A DNA stretch of 64,000 nt from Paraburkholderia sp. PREW-6R (GCF_039621805.1 NZ_CP155074.1:806001-870000), one strand, 5' to 3'. Positions 50,835 to 60,002 are shown, counted from the stretch's first letter. Notes: generated by a model not told the origin, from the sequence alone. Translations and numbers: made by a program.

Positions 50835-52061
50835 ATGCCGGCATGGCTGACCGTGGTGGGCATCGGCGACGACGGTTTCGCCGGCCTCGGACGACCCGCG
50901 CGGCGCGCTTTGCTGCAAGCGTCGGTAGTGTATGGCGGCGAACGTCATCTGGCGATGCTGCCCCGGCGGCTCGGCGCACGCCGCACGGCATGGCCGCGTC
51001 CGTTCGATCTCGCGCCGTTGCTCGCCGAGCGGGGCGGCGCGGTGTGCGTGCTGGCGAGCGGCGACCCGATGCTGTTCGGCGTCGGCGCGACGCTTGCGCG
51101 CCAGTTGCCCGCTGAGGAGCTGCGCGTGCTGCCTGCGCCGTCGTCGCTGTCGCTGGCGGCGGCGAGGCTTGGCTGGCCTTTACAGGATGTCGCCACGGTC
51201 TCGCTGGTCGGACGTCCGCTGCCGGCGCTCAATGCGCATCTGCACGATGGTGCGCGCGTTTTCGTGTTGAGCGCCGACGGGCGCACGCCCGCCGCGCTCG
51301 CCGAACTGCTCAACACACGCGGCTTCGGCGCGACGCGAATGATCGTGCTCGAACACCTGGGCGGGGACGACGAACGGCGCATCGACGGCCGCGCGGATCA
51401 GTGGCCGGCGGGCGAGGTCGCGGCGCTCAATCTGATCGCGCTCGAATGCCGCGCCACGAACGGCGGCCCGCGTCTGCCGCTGACCTGCGGCCTGCCCGAC
51501 GACGCGTTCCGTCACGACGGCCAGTTGACCAAACGCGACGTGCGCGCCATCACCATTGCACGCCTCGCGCCGACGCCCGGCGAACTCCTGTGGGACGTGG
51601 GCGCGGGCAGCGGCTCGATCGGCATCGAGTGGATGCGCGCGCATCCCACGTGTCGGGCGATCGCGGTCGAAGCGCACGCGGAACGGCAGCGCTTCATCGA
51701 ACATAATCGCGATGCGCTGGGTGTGCCTGGCCTGCAACTCGTCGCGGGGCGCGCACCCGACGCGCTCGCCGGTTTGCCCACGCCGGACGCAGTATTCGTG
51801 GGCGGTGGCGCGACGGTGCCGGGCGTGCTGGACACGTGCTGGGCGTCGTTGCGCGACGGCGGCCGGCTCGTCGCGAATGCGGTGACGTTGCAGGGCGAGG
51901 CGGTGCTCGCCGCATGGCGCGAGCGTCACGGCGGCACGCTGACACGCATTGCGCTGGCCGATGCACAGCCGCTCGGCGGCTTCGACACATGGCGCCAGGC
52001 GCTGCCGATCACGCTGCTCGATGTCGTGAAAACGGCGGCCGATGCGTCGCGCGCGAGCTAG
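50835..52061 (+). CDS. cobL: precorrin-6Y C5,15-methyltransferase (decarboxylating), CbiE-CbiT fusion
   Basis: A 408-residue two-domain methyltransferase that adds methyls at C5 and C15 and removes the acetate carboxyl at C12. Residues ~1-200 are CbiE (LTVVGIGDDGFAGLGRPARR, VLASGDPMLFGVGATLARQL). Residues ~205-400 are CbiT (LTKRDVRAITIARLAPTPGE, LWDVGAGSGSIGIEWMR, PDAVFVGGGATVPGVLD). GAGG eight bases upstream supports the ATG at 50835; the frame further upstream overlaps the riboswitch promoter and is not coding. It heads the plus-strand cobalamin set (cobL, cobK, cobM), divergent from the riboswitch-controlled operon. Confidence 0.94.
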   Translation: MPAWLTVVGIGDDGFAGLGRPARRALLQASVVYGGERHLAMLPRRLGARRTAWPRPFDLAPLLAERGGAVCVLASGDPMLFGVGATLARQLPAEELRVLPAPSSLSLAAARLGWPLQDVATVSLVGRPLPALNAHLHDGARVFVLSADGRTPAALAELLNTRGFGATRMIVLEHLGGDDERRIDGRADQWPAGEVAALNLIALECRATNGGPRLPLTCGLPDDAFRHDGQLTKRDVRAITIARLAPTPGELLWDVGAGSGSIGIEWMRAHPTCRAIAVEAHAERQRFIEHNRDALGVPGLQLVAGRAPDALAGLPTPDAVFVGGGATVPGVLDTCWASLRDGGRLVANAVTLQGEAVLAAWRERHGGTLTRIALADAQPLGGFDTWRQALPITLLDVVKTAADASRAS

Positions 52062-52074
52062 GCGGAGCCGGCCC

Positions 52075-52872
52075 ATGACGCGAATCCTGCTGCTCGGCGG
52101 CACCGGCGATGCGCTCCTGATCGCGCGTCAGCTCGGCGCTGCGCACGTGTACAGCCTGGCCGGCCTCGGCAAGGTGCCGGACGATCTCGTGTGCACGGTG
52201 CGTGTGGGCGGATTCGGCGGCAGCGAGGGCATGGCGCGCTATATCGAGGCTGAGCGGATCGGCCTCGTGGTCGACGCAACGCACCCGTACGCCGCGCGAA
52301 TCAGCGCGAACGCCGTGCAGGCGAGCCGCGCGGCGCGCGTGCCATGCTGGGCGCTGCGCCGGCCCGGCTGGCAAGCGGGAGCGGGCGACGACTGGCGCAT
52401 GGTCGGCGGCTGGCCGGAGCTGATCGGGCAGCTCGCGCCATTTCGCCGACCTCTATTTACGCTGGGGCGCGAACCGCTTGCGCATCTGGACGACATCCCC
52501 GCGCATCAGTTCTGGACCGTGCGCTGTCTCGAGTCTGACGCAACGCATGCGCGCGCGCGGATTCTGGCGACACGCGGTCCCTTTACGCTGGAAGGCGAGC
52601 GCGCGCTCTTTGAAGCCAACGCTTTCGACGTGGTGGTCAGCAAGAATAGCGGCGGCAACGCGACGGAAGCGAAACTCGTTGTGGCGCGCGAGCGCGGCCT
52701 GCCTGTAGTGATGCTGCGTCGTCCGGTGCTGCCGCCGGTCGATCGCGAATTCGAGCATGTTGCCGATCTGCTTGCCGTGTTGCCCGACGCGTTGCAAGCG
52801 TCGCAGGCGTCGCAAGCGCTACAGCCAACCCAAACGTTGCAGGCGCGGCAGGCGCGCACGACCGGCGCGTGA
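52075..52872 (+). CDS. cobK: precorrin-6A reductase
   Basis: A 265-residue NADPH-dependent reductase, giving precorrin-6B. It opens with ILLLGGTGDALLIARQLG and contains VVDATHPYAARISANAVQA and FDVVVSKNSGGNATEAKLV, both diagnostic for CobK/CbiJ. It starts 13 bp after cobL. Oddity: the last ~25 residues are a repeat of the xQA type (LQASQASQALQPTQTLQARQ) encoded by seven degenerate 9-bp units, beyond the normal fold; such tails are not usual for the family. Confidence 0.93.
   Translation: MTRILLLGGTGDALLIARQLGAAHVYSLAGLGKVPDDLVCTVRVGGFGGSEGMARYIEAERIGLVVDATHPYAARISANAVQASRAARVPCWALRRPGWQAGAGDDWRMVGGWPELIGQLAPFRRPLFTLGREPLAHLDDIPAHQFWTVRCLESDATHARARILATRGPFTLEGERALFEANAFDVVVSKNSGGNATEAKLVVARERGLPVVMLRRPVLPPVDREFEHVADLLAVLPDALQASQASQALQPTQTLQARQARTTGA
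52792..52854 (+). repeat. degenerate 9-bp tandem repeat at the 3' end of cobK
   Basis: Seven 9-bp units of the type NNGCARGCG (for example tcgcaggcg, tcgcaagcg), with two central units degenerate. They code for Leu/Ser/Thr/Arg-Gln-Ala triplets in frame. Confidence 0.8.
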
Positions 52873-52897
52873 CTCAATGCATGATCTGGAGTGTTGA

Positions 52898-53626
52898 ATG
52901 ACGGTGTTTTTTATCGGCGCGGGTCCCGGCGATCCGGAACTCATCACGGTCAAAGGGCAGCGCCTCGTGCGCAGTTGTCCGGTGATCCTGTACGCGGGCT
53001 CGCTCGTGCCGTCCGCGGTGCTCGAAGGCCATAGCGCCGCCCAGGTGGTCAATACCGCGGAGCTCGATCTCGACCAGATCGTGGCGCTGCTCGAAGCGGC
53101 GCACGCGAAAGGCCAGCACGTGGCGCGCGTGCATTCCGGCGATCCGTCGTTGTATGGTGCAATCGGCGAACAGATTCGCCGTCTGCGGATGCTTGGGATT
53201 CCGTATGAAATCGTGCCCGGCGTGACAGCAACGGCCGCCTGCGCGGCCACGCTCGGTTGCGAACTCACGCTGCCCGAAATTTCGCAAACGCTGATTCTGA
53301 CACGCTACGCGACGCGCACGTCGATGCCTGACGGCGAGCAGCTCGGCGACCTCGCCCGGCACCGCGCGACCATGGCGATTCATCTGGGCGTGCGGCATCT
53401 CGCGCGGATCGTCGATGAACTGCGGCCGCATTACGGCGGCGCGTGTCCGATCGCGGTGGTCTATCGCGCGAGCTGGCCGGACGAAGAAAAGATCACCGGT
53501 ACGCTCGACGACATCGTGAGCAAAGTGCAAACCACGCAGATCGAGCGAACGGCGCTGATTCTCGTGGGGCAGGTGCTGTCCGCCGAAGGTTTCGCGGACT
53601 CGACGCTTTACGGCAAGCGCGACTGA
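52898..53626 (+). CDS. cobM: precorrin-4 C11-methyltransferase
   Basis: A 242-residue SAM-dependent methylase. The first motif is VFFIGAGPGDPELITVKGQR, followed by CPVILYAGSLVPSAVLEGHS, ARVHSGDPSLYGAIGEQIRR and VPGVTATAACAATLGCELTL, typical of CobM/CbiF. VVYRASWPDEEKITGTLDDI is near the end. The gene lies 25 bp after cobK with GGAG upstream of the ATG, and closes the plus-strand set. The next gene is convergent. Confidence 0.94.
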   Translation: MTVFFIGAGPGDPELITVKGQRLVRSCPVILYAGSLVPSAVLEGHSAAQVVNTAELDLDQIVALLEAAHAKGQHVARVHSGDPSLYGAIGEQIRRLRMLGIPYEIVPGVTATAACAATLGCELTLPEISQTLILTRYATRTSMPDGEQLGDLARHRATMAIHLGVRHLARIVDELRPHYGGACPIAVVYRASWPDEEKITGTLDDIVSKVQTTQIERTALILVGQVLSAEGFADSTLYGKRD

Positions 53627-53703
53627 GCCGCGATGTGGGAGCAGGACTCCGCGCGCCAGGCGTCACTCTTCCGGACGAACGGCTTCTTCCCCACCCGTTG
53701 CGC

Positions 53704-55494
53704 CTACAGGTAAGACTCGATCGGCAGTATCGACATGAACCACACTCCGAGCCGCTTGAACCAACCCGTGTTGGGTTCGGTGGTGTAGCTGCGTTCGTGG
53801 TTGCTGTCCTGCGCGATCCAGAACAGCTTGTCCTTGTGGTCCAGCCGCACCGTATAAGCCATTTCCGGCACGACCGTGTGGAACGTCGTCGTGATCCTGC
53901 TGGCCAGCGCCGGGCTGTCGATGATGAGCCCGAGCTCAGTGTTGAGCTTCGCCGAGCGCGGGTCGAAGTTGAATGAGCCGACAAACGCGCGGCTCGAATC
54001 CACTGCGAACGTCTTCGCGTGCAGACTCGAACCCGAACTGCCGAATCCGCCGGTGTGTTCCTTGCCGCCCCGCTCTGCGGCGTCGGGGCTGGCGGCCCGC
54101 CGCAGCTCATACAGTTGCACGCCGCCCTTTAACAGCGCGACGCGGCGTTTCGCGTAGCCGGAATGCACGGCGGCGACGTCGGTGGCTTCGAGTGCGTTCG
54201 TCAGCACGCGCACGGACACGCCGCTTGCCGCCAGTTGCGTGAAGTACTGCACACCCGCGTCGTTCGGCACGAAGTAGGGCGAAACCAGATCCAGCTCCTC
54301 GTGCGGTTCGCCGAGAATGTCGTGCAACTGACGCAACACCAGCGCATCGCCGGATGCCTCGTTGAGTCCCTTGGCCGGATCGTCGCTGACGAGGCGCGTC
54401 TTCGCCCATTCGAGCGGCAAGGTCCCGGCCGGCAGTTGCTGTGCGATGGGCAGGTCGCGCACCGCGTTCGCATATGCGGTCGCAGCGGGATCATGCTGCA
54501 TCGACTGCGCTTTCGCGGCCAGTTCGCCCAGGTGGTCCGCGCTCACCGGCCGCAGGATCCGGTCGACGGGATAGGCCGAGCCGCTCGACCAGTAGCGGTC
54601 GAAATCCTGCGCGACATCGCTTGCCGCCGGGCCGACGGCGAGCACGTCGAGGTCCGAGAACACGACCCCGTCGGTCGCGCCGAAATATTCGTCGCCGATA
54701 TTGCGGCCACCGACGATCGTCGCGCTGCTGTCGGCGGTCATCGATTTGTTATGCATGCGACGGTTGGCGCGCGAAAAATCGGTCAGAAAGCCGACGAACT
54801 TCGGCTTGCGCACCACGAACGGGTTGAAGAGTCGCACTTCGATGTTCGGATGCGCATCGAGCGCGGCCAGCGTCGCGTCGAGCGACGGCGGGATGCCGTT
54901 GTCGTCGAGCAGCAGGCGCACGCGCACGCCGCGGTCGGCCGCTTCGTGCAACTGTTCGAGCAGCAGCGTGCCGGTCAGATCGTCGTGCCAGATGTAGTAC
55001 TGCACGTCGAGCGTGCGCTGCGCGGCGCGTGCGAGAAACACACGCGCGGCGAATGCGGCGCGGGGATTGTCGAGCGGGTAGACGCCGGACAGGCCGGGAT
55101 GCGCGGCGAGCATGGGCGCGAGCGCGTGACCGATGGGGGTCGTCCGGGCCTGTGTGCGGTCGAGCGCGGCCGATTCGCTGCGGCCGGCGAGGGACGGCAG
55201 CGCGCAGCCGGTCAGCAGCAGCGTACACAGCAGCAGTGTCCAGAGGGTACACAAGCGGCTGCCTGACTGAGCGGCGCGGCGTGCACGAGCGGCGTGACGG
55301 GTGGCGCCATTGGCGCGACTGGCCCGACTGGCGCAACTGGCGCAACTGGCGCAACTGGCACAACTGGCACAACTGGCACAACTGGCACAACTGGCACAAC
55401 TGGCGCGGGCGGCGTTATTTGAAGGGCCGGCGCCCTCGATACAATCGGCGCGAAACGCGCGTAGAGCGGGAGATGGCGGCAGTGCTTGCATCAT
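53704..55494 (-). CDS. phospholipase D/cardiolipin synthase-type lipoprotein (YmdC/ClsC-like)
   Basis: A 596-residue protein with two HKD motifs (MHNKSMTADSSATIVGGRN and LHAKTFAVDSSRAFVGSFNF), so a phosphatidyl transfer or phosphodiester hydrolysis reaction is expected. Size and motifs match ClsC-like enzymes, which make cardiolipin. A lipoprotein signal (LWTLLLCTLLLTGC) lies, oddly, about 95 residues behind the chosen start, after a run of Ala-Ser-Cys triplets. No ATG or GTG exists between the repeat and the signal in frame; the ATG pair at 55491-55494 is the nearest. The real N-terminus is therefore uncertain. The C-terminal part ends YTTEPNTGWFKRLGVWFMSI, typical of the family. Confidence 0.85.
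   Translation of the reverse strand: MMQALPPSPALRAFRADCIEGAGPSNNAARASCASCASCASCASCASCASCASCASRASRANGATRHAARARRAAQSGSRLCTLWTLLLCTLLLTGCALPSLAGRSESAALDRTQARTTPIGHALAPMLAAHPGLSGVYPLDNPRAAFAARVFLARAAQRTLDVQYYIWHDDLTGTLLLEQLHEAADRGVRVRLLLDDNGIPPSLDATLAALDAHPNIEVRLFNPFVVRKPKFVGFLTDFSRANRRMHNKSMTADSSATIVGGRNIGDEYFGATDGVVFSDLDVLAVGPAASDVAQDFDRYWSSGSAYPVDRILRPVSADHLGELAAKAQSMQHDPAATAYANAVRDLPIAQQLPAGTLPLEWAKTRLVSDDPAKGLNEASGDALVLRQLHDILGEPHEELDLVSPYFVPNDAGVQYFTQLAASGVSVRVLTNALEATDVAAVHSGYAKRRVALLKGGVQLYELRRAASPDAAERGGKEHTGGFGSSGSSLHAKTFAVDSSRAFVGSFNFDPRSAKLNTELGLIIDSPALASRITTTFHTVVPEMAYTVRLDHKDKLFWIAQDSNHERSYTTEPNTGWFKRLGVWFMSILPIESYL
55311..55400 (-). repeat. 9-bp tandem repeat, ten copies, near the 5' end of the phospholipase D gene
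   Basis: Ten head-to-tail units of tggcRcaac or tggcScgac (plus strand); the last five are identical tggcacaac. In the phospholipase frame each codes Ala-Ser-Cys. All frames stay open over the repeat because the unit is nine bases. Confidence 0.95.
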
Positions 55495-55753
55495 GTCGTC
55501 GAAGTCCTGTCGTGCGCCGGCGCGGGCCTGGCTCGTGCAGCGTTGCGGGGCTACCGTAAAAGCCTCGCCATAGTGCCACGACCGGGCGCCGTCGACCTGG
55601 CAGACTGCGCGCACCATCCCGCCATGTCGCAGCCGAACGCGCGGCAAACGTCACAGGCTCCGCACCGTCGGAAGGCCGCGAGTCCGCTATCCTGGCGTCA
55701 TGGTGAAGCCCGGCACCGGACGTGACAAGCGCCGCCGGACCGCTCGCTGCCCG

Positions 55754-57247
55754 TCAGTCTTCCAGCGGCGAGAGCGCCTCGAGCGGCATCTTTCTCTCGC
55801 CGCCAATGCTGATCGGCGGAACGAACGCGAGCAGCACGACCACGAAAATCGCGATCACAAAGATCGACACGAACGTGAGGTGCAGCGACTGGTGCAGCAC
55901 CATGCGCACGGTATCGCTGTCGCCCAGGCTGCCCACCTGGTTTTGCAGCAGCGCTCGCAGTTGCTCCGACGTGACGACCGCTGCCCCCTTCGTGTGACTG
56001 AGCCCGAAGTTGAGGACCGCGCCAAATAGCGTCGCGCCGAGCGTGCTGCCGAGATTGCGCGAAAACAGGTTCGACGCCGTCGCGCTGCCGCGTTCGTCCA
56101 TGCCGACGATCTCCTGGATCAGCACGAGCGCACTGACGCTTGACGTGCCCATGCCAAAGCCCATGATCAGCGACCCAAACGCGGCGACGAGCGGCGAGCC
56201 GCCCGGCGACAGGAACAGCAGCAGCACGGCGCCGAGCGGCACGAACGCGCTGCCGCCGATCAGGATGCGCCGCAGACCGATGCGGTGAAACGACTTCGCA
56301 GCGAGCGTCGCGCCGGTGGGCCAGCCGACCATCATCATGGTCAGCGCGAGACCGGCAATCACCGGCGAGCGGTGCAACACGCCCTGCACGTACATGGGCA
56401 GAAACGTGGTGGCGCCCATCAGGATCATGCCCGAGAGGAGCGTCGCGCCGTTGGACGCGGCGATCGGCCGCCGGCCCCACAGCGTGAACGAGATCATCGG
56501 CTCGGGTGCGCGGCGCTCCTGCCGCACGAACAGCAGCAGGCAGACGACGAACGCGCCGGCGGCGAGCGCCGCTTTGCCGGCTTCGTCGTCGCCGGCGTAG
56601 GTCAGGGCCATCATCAGCGCGGCGATCGTAGCCATGAACAGCGCTGCGCCGCCGAAGTCGATGGACGGCCGTGCGTGGCGCTCCGATTCGCGCAGATACG
56701 CAATGAAGCCCGCCGCCGACGCGAGGCCGATCGGCACGTTCATCCAGAAAATCCAGGCCCACGAAAGATTGTGGATGATGAAGCCGCCGACCATCGGCCC
56801 CACCACGGCGGAAATCGCCCAGACGCTCGCGAGATAGCCCTGCACCTTGCCGCGTTCGCGCGCAGGATACAGATCGGCGACGATGGTCAGCGTGACCGGC
56901 TGGATCGCGCCCGCGCCGACGCCCTGTATCAGGCGGAACGCGATCATCGCGGGCATTGACCACGCGAAGCCCGCCAGCACCGAACCGACCAGGAAGATGG
57001 CGATGCCGGCCAGCACGACCGGCTTGCGCCCGTACAGATCGGCAAGCTTGCCGAACACGACGGTCATCGCGGTCTGCGTCAGCAGGAACGACGAGAACAC
57101 CCAGCTATACAGATGCAGGTCGCCGAGTTGCGCGACGATCTGCGGCATGGCAGTGGAGACGATGGTGGCTTCAATGGCGACCATCGCCATGGACGCCATC
57201 ACGGCGGCGATGACGAGTGGACGCGACGTTTGCAGATTGCGGGGCAT
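55754..57247 (-). CDS. MFS exporter, DHA2 family (14 membrane helices)
   Basis: A 497-residue drug:proton antiporter. Helix 1 carries AIEATIVSTAMPQIVAQLGD, followed by GKLADLYGRKPVVL (motif A) and RLIQGVGAGAIQPVTLTIVA (motif B), then GPMVGGFIIHNLSWAWIFWMN (motif C). The ATG at 57247 gives the standard N-terminus; the frame further upstream runs into unrelated sequence. Substrates may include lipophilic drugs or metabolites; no regulator gene adjoins it. The C-terminal tail is short and acidic (GGERKMPLEALSPLED). Confidence 0.88.
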   Translation of the reverse strand: MPRNLQTSRPLVIAAVMASMAMVAIEATIVSTAMPQIVAQLGDLHLYSWVFSSFLLTQTAMTVVFGKLADLYGRKPVVLAGIAIFLVGSVLAGFAWSMPAMIAFRLIQGVGAGAIQPVTLTIVADLYPARERGKVQGYLASVWAISAVVGPMVGGFIIHNLSWAWIFWMNVPIGLASAAGFIAYLRESERHARPSIDFGGAALFMATIAALMMALTYAGDDEAGKAALAAGAFVVCLLLFVRQERRAPEPMISFTLWGRRPIAASNGATLLSGMILMGATTFLPMYVQGVLHRSPVIAGLALTMMMVGWPTGATLAAKSFHRIGLRRILIGGSAFVPLGAVLLLFLSPGGSPLVAAFGSLIMGFGMGTSSVSALVLIQEIVGMDERGSATASNLFSRNLGSTLGATLFGAVLNFGLSHTKGAAVVTSEQLRALLQNQVGSLGDSDTVRMVLHQSLHLTFVSIFVIAIFVVVLLAFVPPISIGGERKMPLEALSPLED

Positions 57248-57479
57248 GAGGCGAGCGTTAGTATCAGAATAAGAGGCGCGTCGGACGTGTTGAAAGACGC
57301 CAGACCGTGCACGCCGGGTGGCGCGCGTCGACGAATCAGCGAGGCCGCGGGAGCGCGGCCGGTGTCGAGTATGCACCTTGCGGAGAATCCGCGCTAAGCG
57401 CGAAACAGCAGTTATAGCGAACGCGTGTGGCATGACGCTTGCGCGCGAGCAGCTTTCTTTCGACAAATGGAGGGTCATC

Positions 57480-57746
57480 ATGAGGATCGAATTCACCGGA
57501 CGCCGCGAAGTCGTGGCAGCGGCACGCGTCGCCTTCGAAGCCAATGTCGATGGGGCAGACGTCTGGTGCAGCGTGTCGCTTGACGCGCTCAACAATCATT
57601 TCGGCAATGAAGGTCCGTCCGCGCACGATCTGGTCGGCACGTTCGAGGCAAATCGTGCACAGATTGAAAACGCTACCCGCAAGGTCCTCGAAAAGAATGG
57701 CGGAAAGTCCGTCGAACTGGAAACGGGCGATTTCAACCGGAACTAA
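57480..57746 (+). CDS. DUF1488 domain protein
   Basis: An 88-residue small protein (MRIEFTGRREVVAAARVAFE, then VWCSVSLDALNNHFGNEG). It matches DUF1488 by length and by the order of a V-x-F-x-A strand, V-W-C-x-V-S-x-x-A-L and the final helix with R-x-x-I-E. GGAGG six bases upstream of the ATG is an excellent ribosome binding site. The function is unknown; members are small cytoplasmic proteins. It is monocistronic, with an AT-poor spacer before the carbonic anhydrase gene. Confidence 0.82.
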   Translation: MRIEFTGRREVVAAARVAFEANVDGADVWCSVSLDALNNHFGNEGPSAHDLVGTFEANRAQIENATRKVLEKNGGKSVELETGDFNRN

Positions 57747-57941
57747 CCGCTTACGCTCCCAATAAGTGAGGCAGGACCGGCGCGCCTGTTTCGGTCCGCC
57801 GGCCTCGCGACGCATGGCGCGCGCTGTGGCGGTCGTCATGCACGATAGATGATGCCCAGGTGAATCTGGCGGATGGAAATCCAGGCGGCAGCTACGGTAT
57901 AGTGCCGCGAAAACTCAATCGTCGAGTCACGGGAGACTATC

Positions 57942-58577
57942 GTGCAAGAAATCATTGAAGGCTTTATCCGCTTCCAGCGGGAAGTTTTTCCGCAACAGAT
58001 CGAATTGTTCAAGCGCCTGTCCACCGCGCAAAGCCCCAGCACGCTGTTCGTCACCTGCTCGGACAGCCGCGTGGTCCCCGAGCTGGTCACGCAGGCCGAG
58101 CCAGGCGCGCTCTTTGTGATCCGCAATGCGGGCAATATTGTGCCGTCGTATGGGCCCGAGCCCGGCGGCGTGTCCGCCACCGTCGAATATGCAGTGGCGG
58201 TGCTCGGCGTGCGCGACATCGTAATCTGCGGTCACTCGAATTGCGGCGCGATGACCGCGATCTCAACGTGCATGAATTTGGACCATCTGCCGGCGGTCGG
58301 CGGCTGGTTGCGTCACGCGGATGCCGCCAAGGCGATCAACGCGTCGCGTACCTATCACTCGGATGCCGAGCGGCTCGACGCGCTCGTCAAGGACAACGTG
58401 GTCGCGCAACTGTCGAACATCCGCACGCATCCCTCGGTTGCGGTAGGACTGGCGAACAAGACGCTGCAATTGCATGGCTGGATCTTCGATATTGAGAGCG
58501 GGGCAATGCTCGCACTGGACGGCCGCACTGGGACGTTCGTGTCGCTGCTCGACAATCCGCACGTATTCGCGGTCTGA
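57942..58577 (+). CDS. beta-class carbonic anhydrase
   Basis: A 211-residue zinc enzyme that interconverts carbon dioxide and bicarbonate. The zinc ligands are the Cys of VTCSDSRVVPE (with the Asp-Arg dyad) and the His and Cys of CGHSNCGAM. Length and VIRNAGNIVPSYGPEPGGVS fit the CynT/Can-type group. It starts at GTG with GGGAG six bases upstream. It is probably needed at low carbon dioxide or for bicarbonate-dependent carboxylases. There is no cyanase gene beside it, so a cyn operon role is unlikely. Confidence 0.93.
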   Translation: MQEIIEGFIRFQREVFPQQIELFKRLSTAQSPSTLFVTCSDSRVVPELVTQAEPGALFVIRNAGNIVPSYGPEPGGVSATVEYAVAVLGVRDIVICGHSNCGAMTAISTCMNLDHLPAVGGWLRHADAAKAINASRTYHSDAERLDALVKDNVVAQLSNIRTHPSVAVGLANKTLQLHGWIFDIESGAMLALDGRTGTFVSLLDNPHVFAV

Positions 58578-58798
58578 CCGGCGCGCTGGCTTGCGGGTCG
58601 CATGACCCGCCGTGCGCCGCATTCACGCCCGGCCATGCGGGAGCAGGGCGGCGGCCCGCAACTTGCTAGAGCCGACGACGTGTTTGCACCTTCTGATACA
58701 GAATGGCCCGTGCTCATATTGCAGCGCTGATGTGCTGCTGATGGCGCGCCCATGCGCCGGGCCACTTTTCCATGCATGTCTATCGTCAAGGGAACCCC

Positions 58799-59914
58799 AT
58801 GTCCGCTGAATCCGCTCAGATCGACAGTTACCTGTTTGAACCCGTGAAGGTCGGCCCGCTGCAGTTGCCGAATCGCATCGTCATGGCGCCGCTTACGCGC
58901 AGCCGCGCGAAAGAAGCCGACGTCCCGAGCGAACTCGCGATCGAGTATTACGCGCAGCGCGCGAGCGCCGGTCTGATCATCGCTGAAGCCACGCAGATCT
59001 CGCCGCAAGGCAAGGGCTATGTATTTACGCCCGGCATTTACGACGACGCGCAGGTGCAGGCATGGAAGCGCATTACCGACGCCGTGCACGCGAAGCAAGG
59101 CCACATTTTTCTGCAACTGTGGCATGTGGGCCGCATTTCCCACCCGTCGCTGCAACCGGGCAATGCGTTGCCGGTGGCGCCGTCGGCGATCAAGCCCGAA
59201 GGCCAGGCTTACACCGACGAAGGTTTCGTTCCGCACGTGACGCCGCGCGCGCTCGAGACCTCGGAGATTCCCGGCCTCGTCGAGCAATACCGCGTCGCCG
59301 CGCAGAACGCCAGGGCAGCCGGTTTCGACGGCGTCGAGATTCACGCGGCCAACGGCTATCTGCTCGACCAGTTCCTGCGCGACAAGACCAACCGACGCAC
59401 CGACCAGTACGGCGGTTCGATTGAAAATCGCGCGCGCTTGCTGCTCGAAGTCGCCGATGCGGTGACCGGCGTGTGGGGCCCCGAGCGCGTGGGCGTGCGG
59501 ATTTCGCCGCTCAGCGGCTTCGGCGATATTTCCGACAGCAACCCCGAACCGCTGTTCACCTACGTGGTGAAGGAGCTGAGCGCTCGCAAACTCGTGTACT
59601 TGCACGTGATCGAGGGTGACACGGGCGGCACCCGCGACGTGCCGGGCGGCTTCGACCTGCAGGTGTTGCGCGACGCATTCGACGGTCTTTTCATGGCCAA
59701 TAACGGTTACGACCTGGCGCTCGCGCAAAGCATGCTGAAAGCAAAGCGCGCGGATCTGATCGCCTTCGGCCGGCCTTTCATCTCGAACCCCGATCTGGTC
59801 GCGCGACTCAGGAGCGGTGCGAGCCTGAACGAGCCCGACCCGAAAACGATGTATGGCGGCGGCGCGGAAGGCTATATCGACTATCCGACGCTGGAGCAGG
59901 AAGCAAAAGGCTGA
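58799..59914 (+). CDS. Old Yellow Enzyme family flavin oxidoreductase (NemA/XenB-like)
   Basis: A 371-residue FMN protein of the OYE family, which reduces activated C=C bonds or nitro compounds with NAD(P)H. It begins LFEPVKVGPLQLPNRIVMAP (FMN and barrel start). VEIHAANGYLLDQFLRDKTN supplies the substrate-binding His and Asn, and GFDGVEIH, RTDQYGGSIENR and IAFGRPFISNPDL are standard. The ATG at 58799 gives the correct N-terminus; the earlier in-frame start adds nine unrelated residues. It might detoxify electrophiles or nitrate esters. It is monocistronic, with two GC-rich hairpins after it. Confidence 0.93.
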   Translation: MSAESAQIDSYLFEPVKVGPLQLPNRIVMAPLTRSRAKEADVPSELAIEYYAQRASAGLIIAEATQISPQGKGYVFTPGIYDDAQVQAWKRITDAVHAKQGHIFLQLWHVGRISHPSLQPGNALPVAPSAIKPEGQAYTDEGFVPHVTPRALETSEIPGLVEQYRVAAQNARAAGFDGVEIHAANGYLLDQFLRDKTNRRTDQYGGSIENRARLLLEVADAVTGVWGPERVGVRISPLSGFGDISDSNPEPLFTYVVKELSARKLVYLHVIEGDTGGTRDVPGGFDLQVLRDAFDGLFMANNGYDLALAQSMLKAKRADLIAFGRPFISNPDLVARLRSGASLNEPDPKTMYGGGAEGYIDYPTLEQEAKG

Positions 59915-59934
59915 CTGTGGATGGATCGGTTATG

Positions 59935-60002
59935 CCCGCGCGCTGTGGGTGCGCGCGGGTGATGCGAAAGCGTAGGGCATGGCGGAAGGTGTGCCGCCAT
60001 GC
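59935..60002. other. two GC-rich hairpins between convergent OYE and alkB genes
   Basis: CCCGCGCGC pairs with GCGCGCGGG (59935-59959), and GCATGGCGG pairs with CCGCCATGC (59977-60002); both are perfect 9-bp stems. Neither has a T-run, so they may act as weak terminators or transcript protectors for both convergent genes. Confidence 0.5.

Noticed and set aside
55311..55400. Possible CRISPR array
   Set aside because: Units are nine bases, contiguous and without spacers; it is a coding minisatellite.
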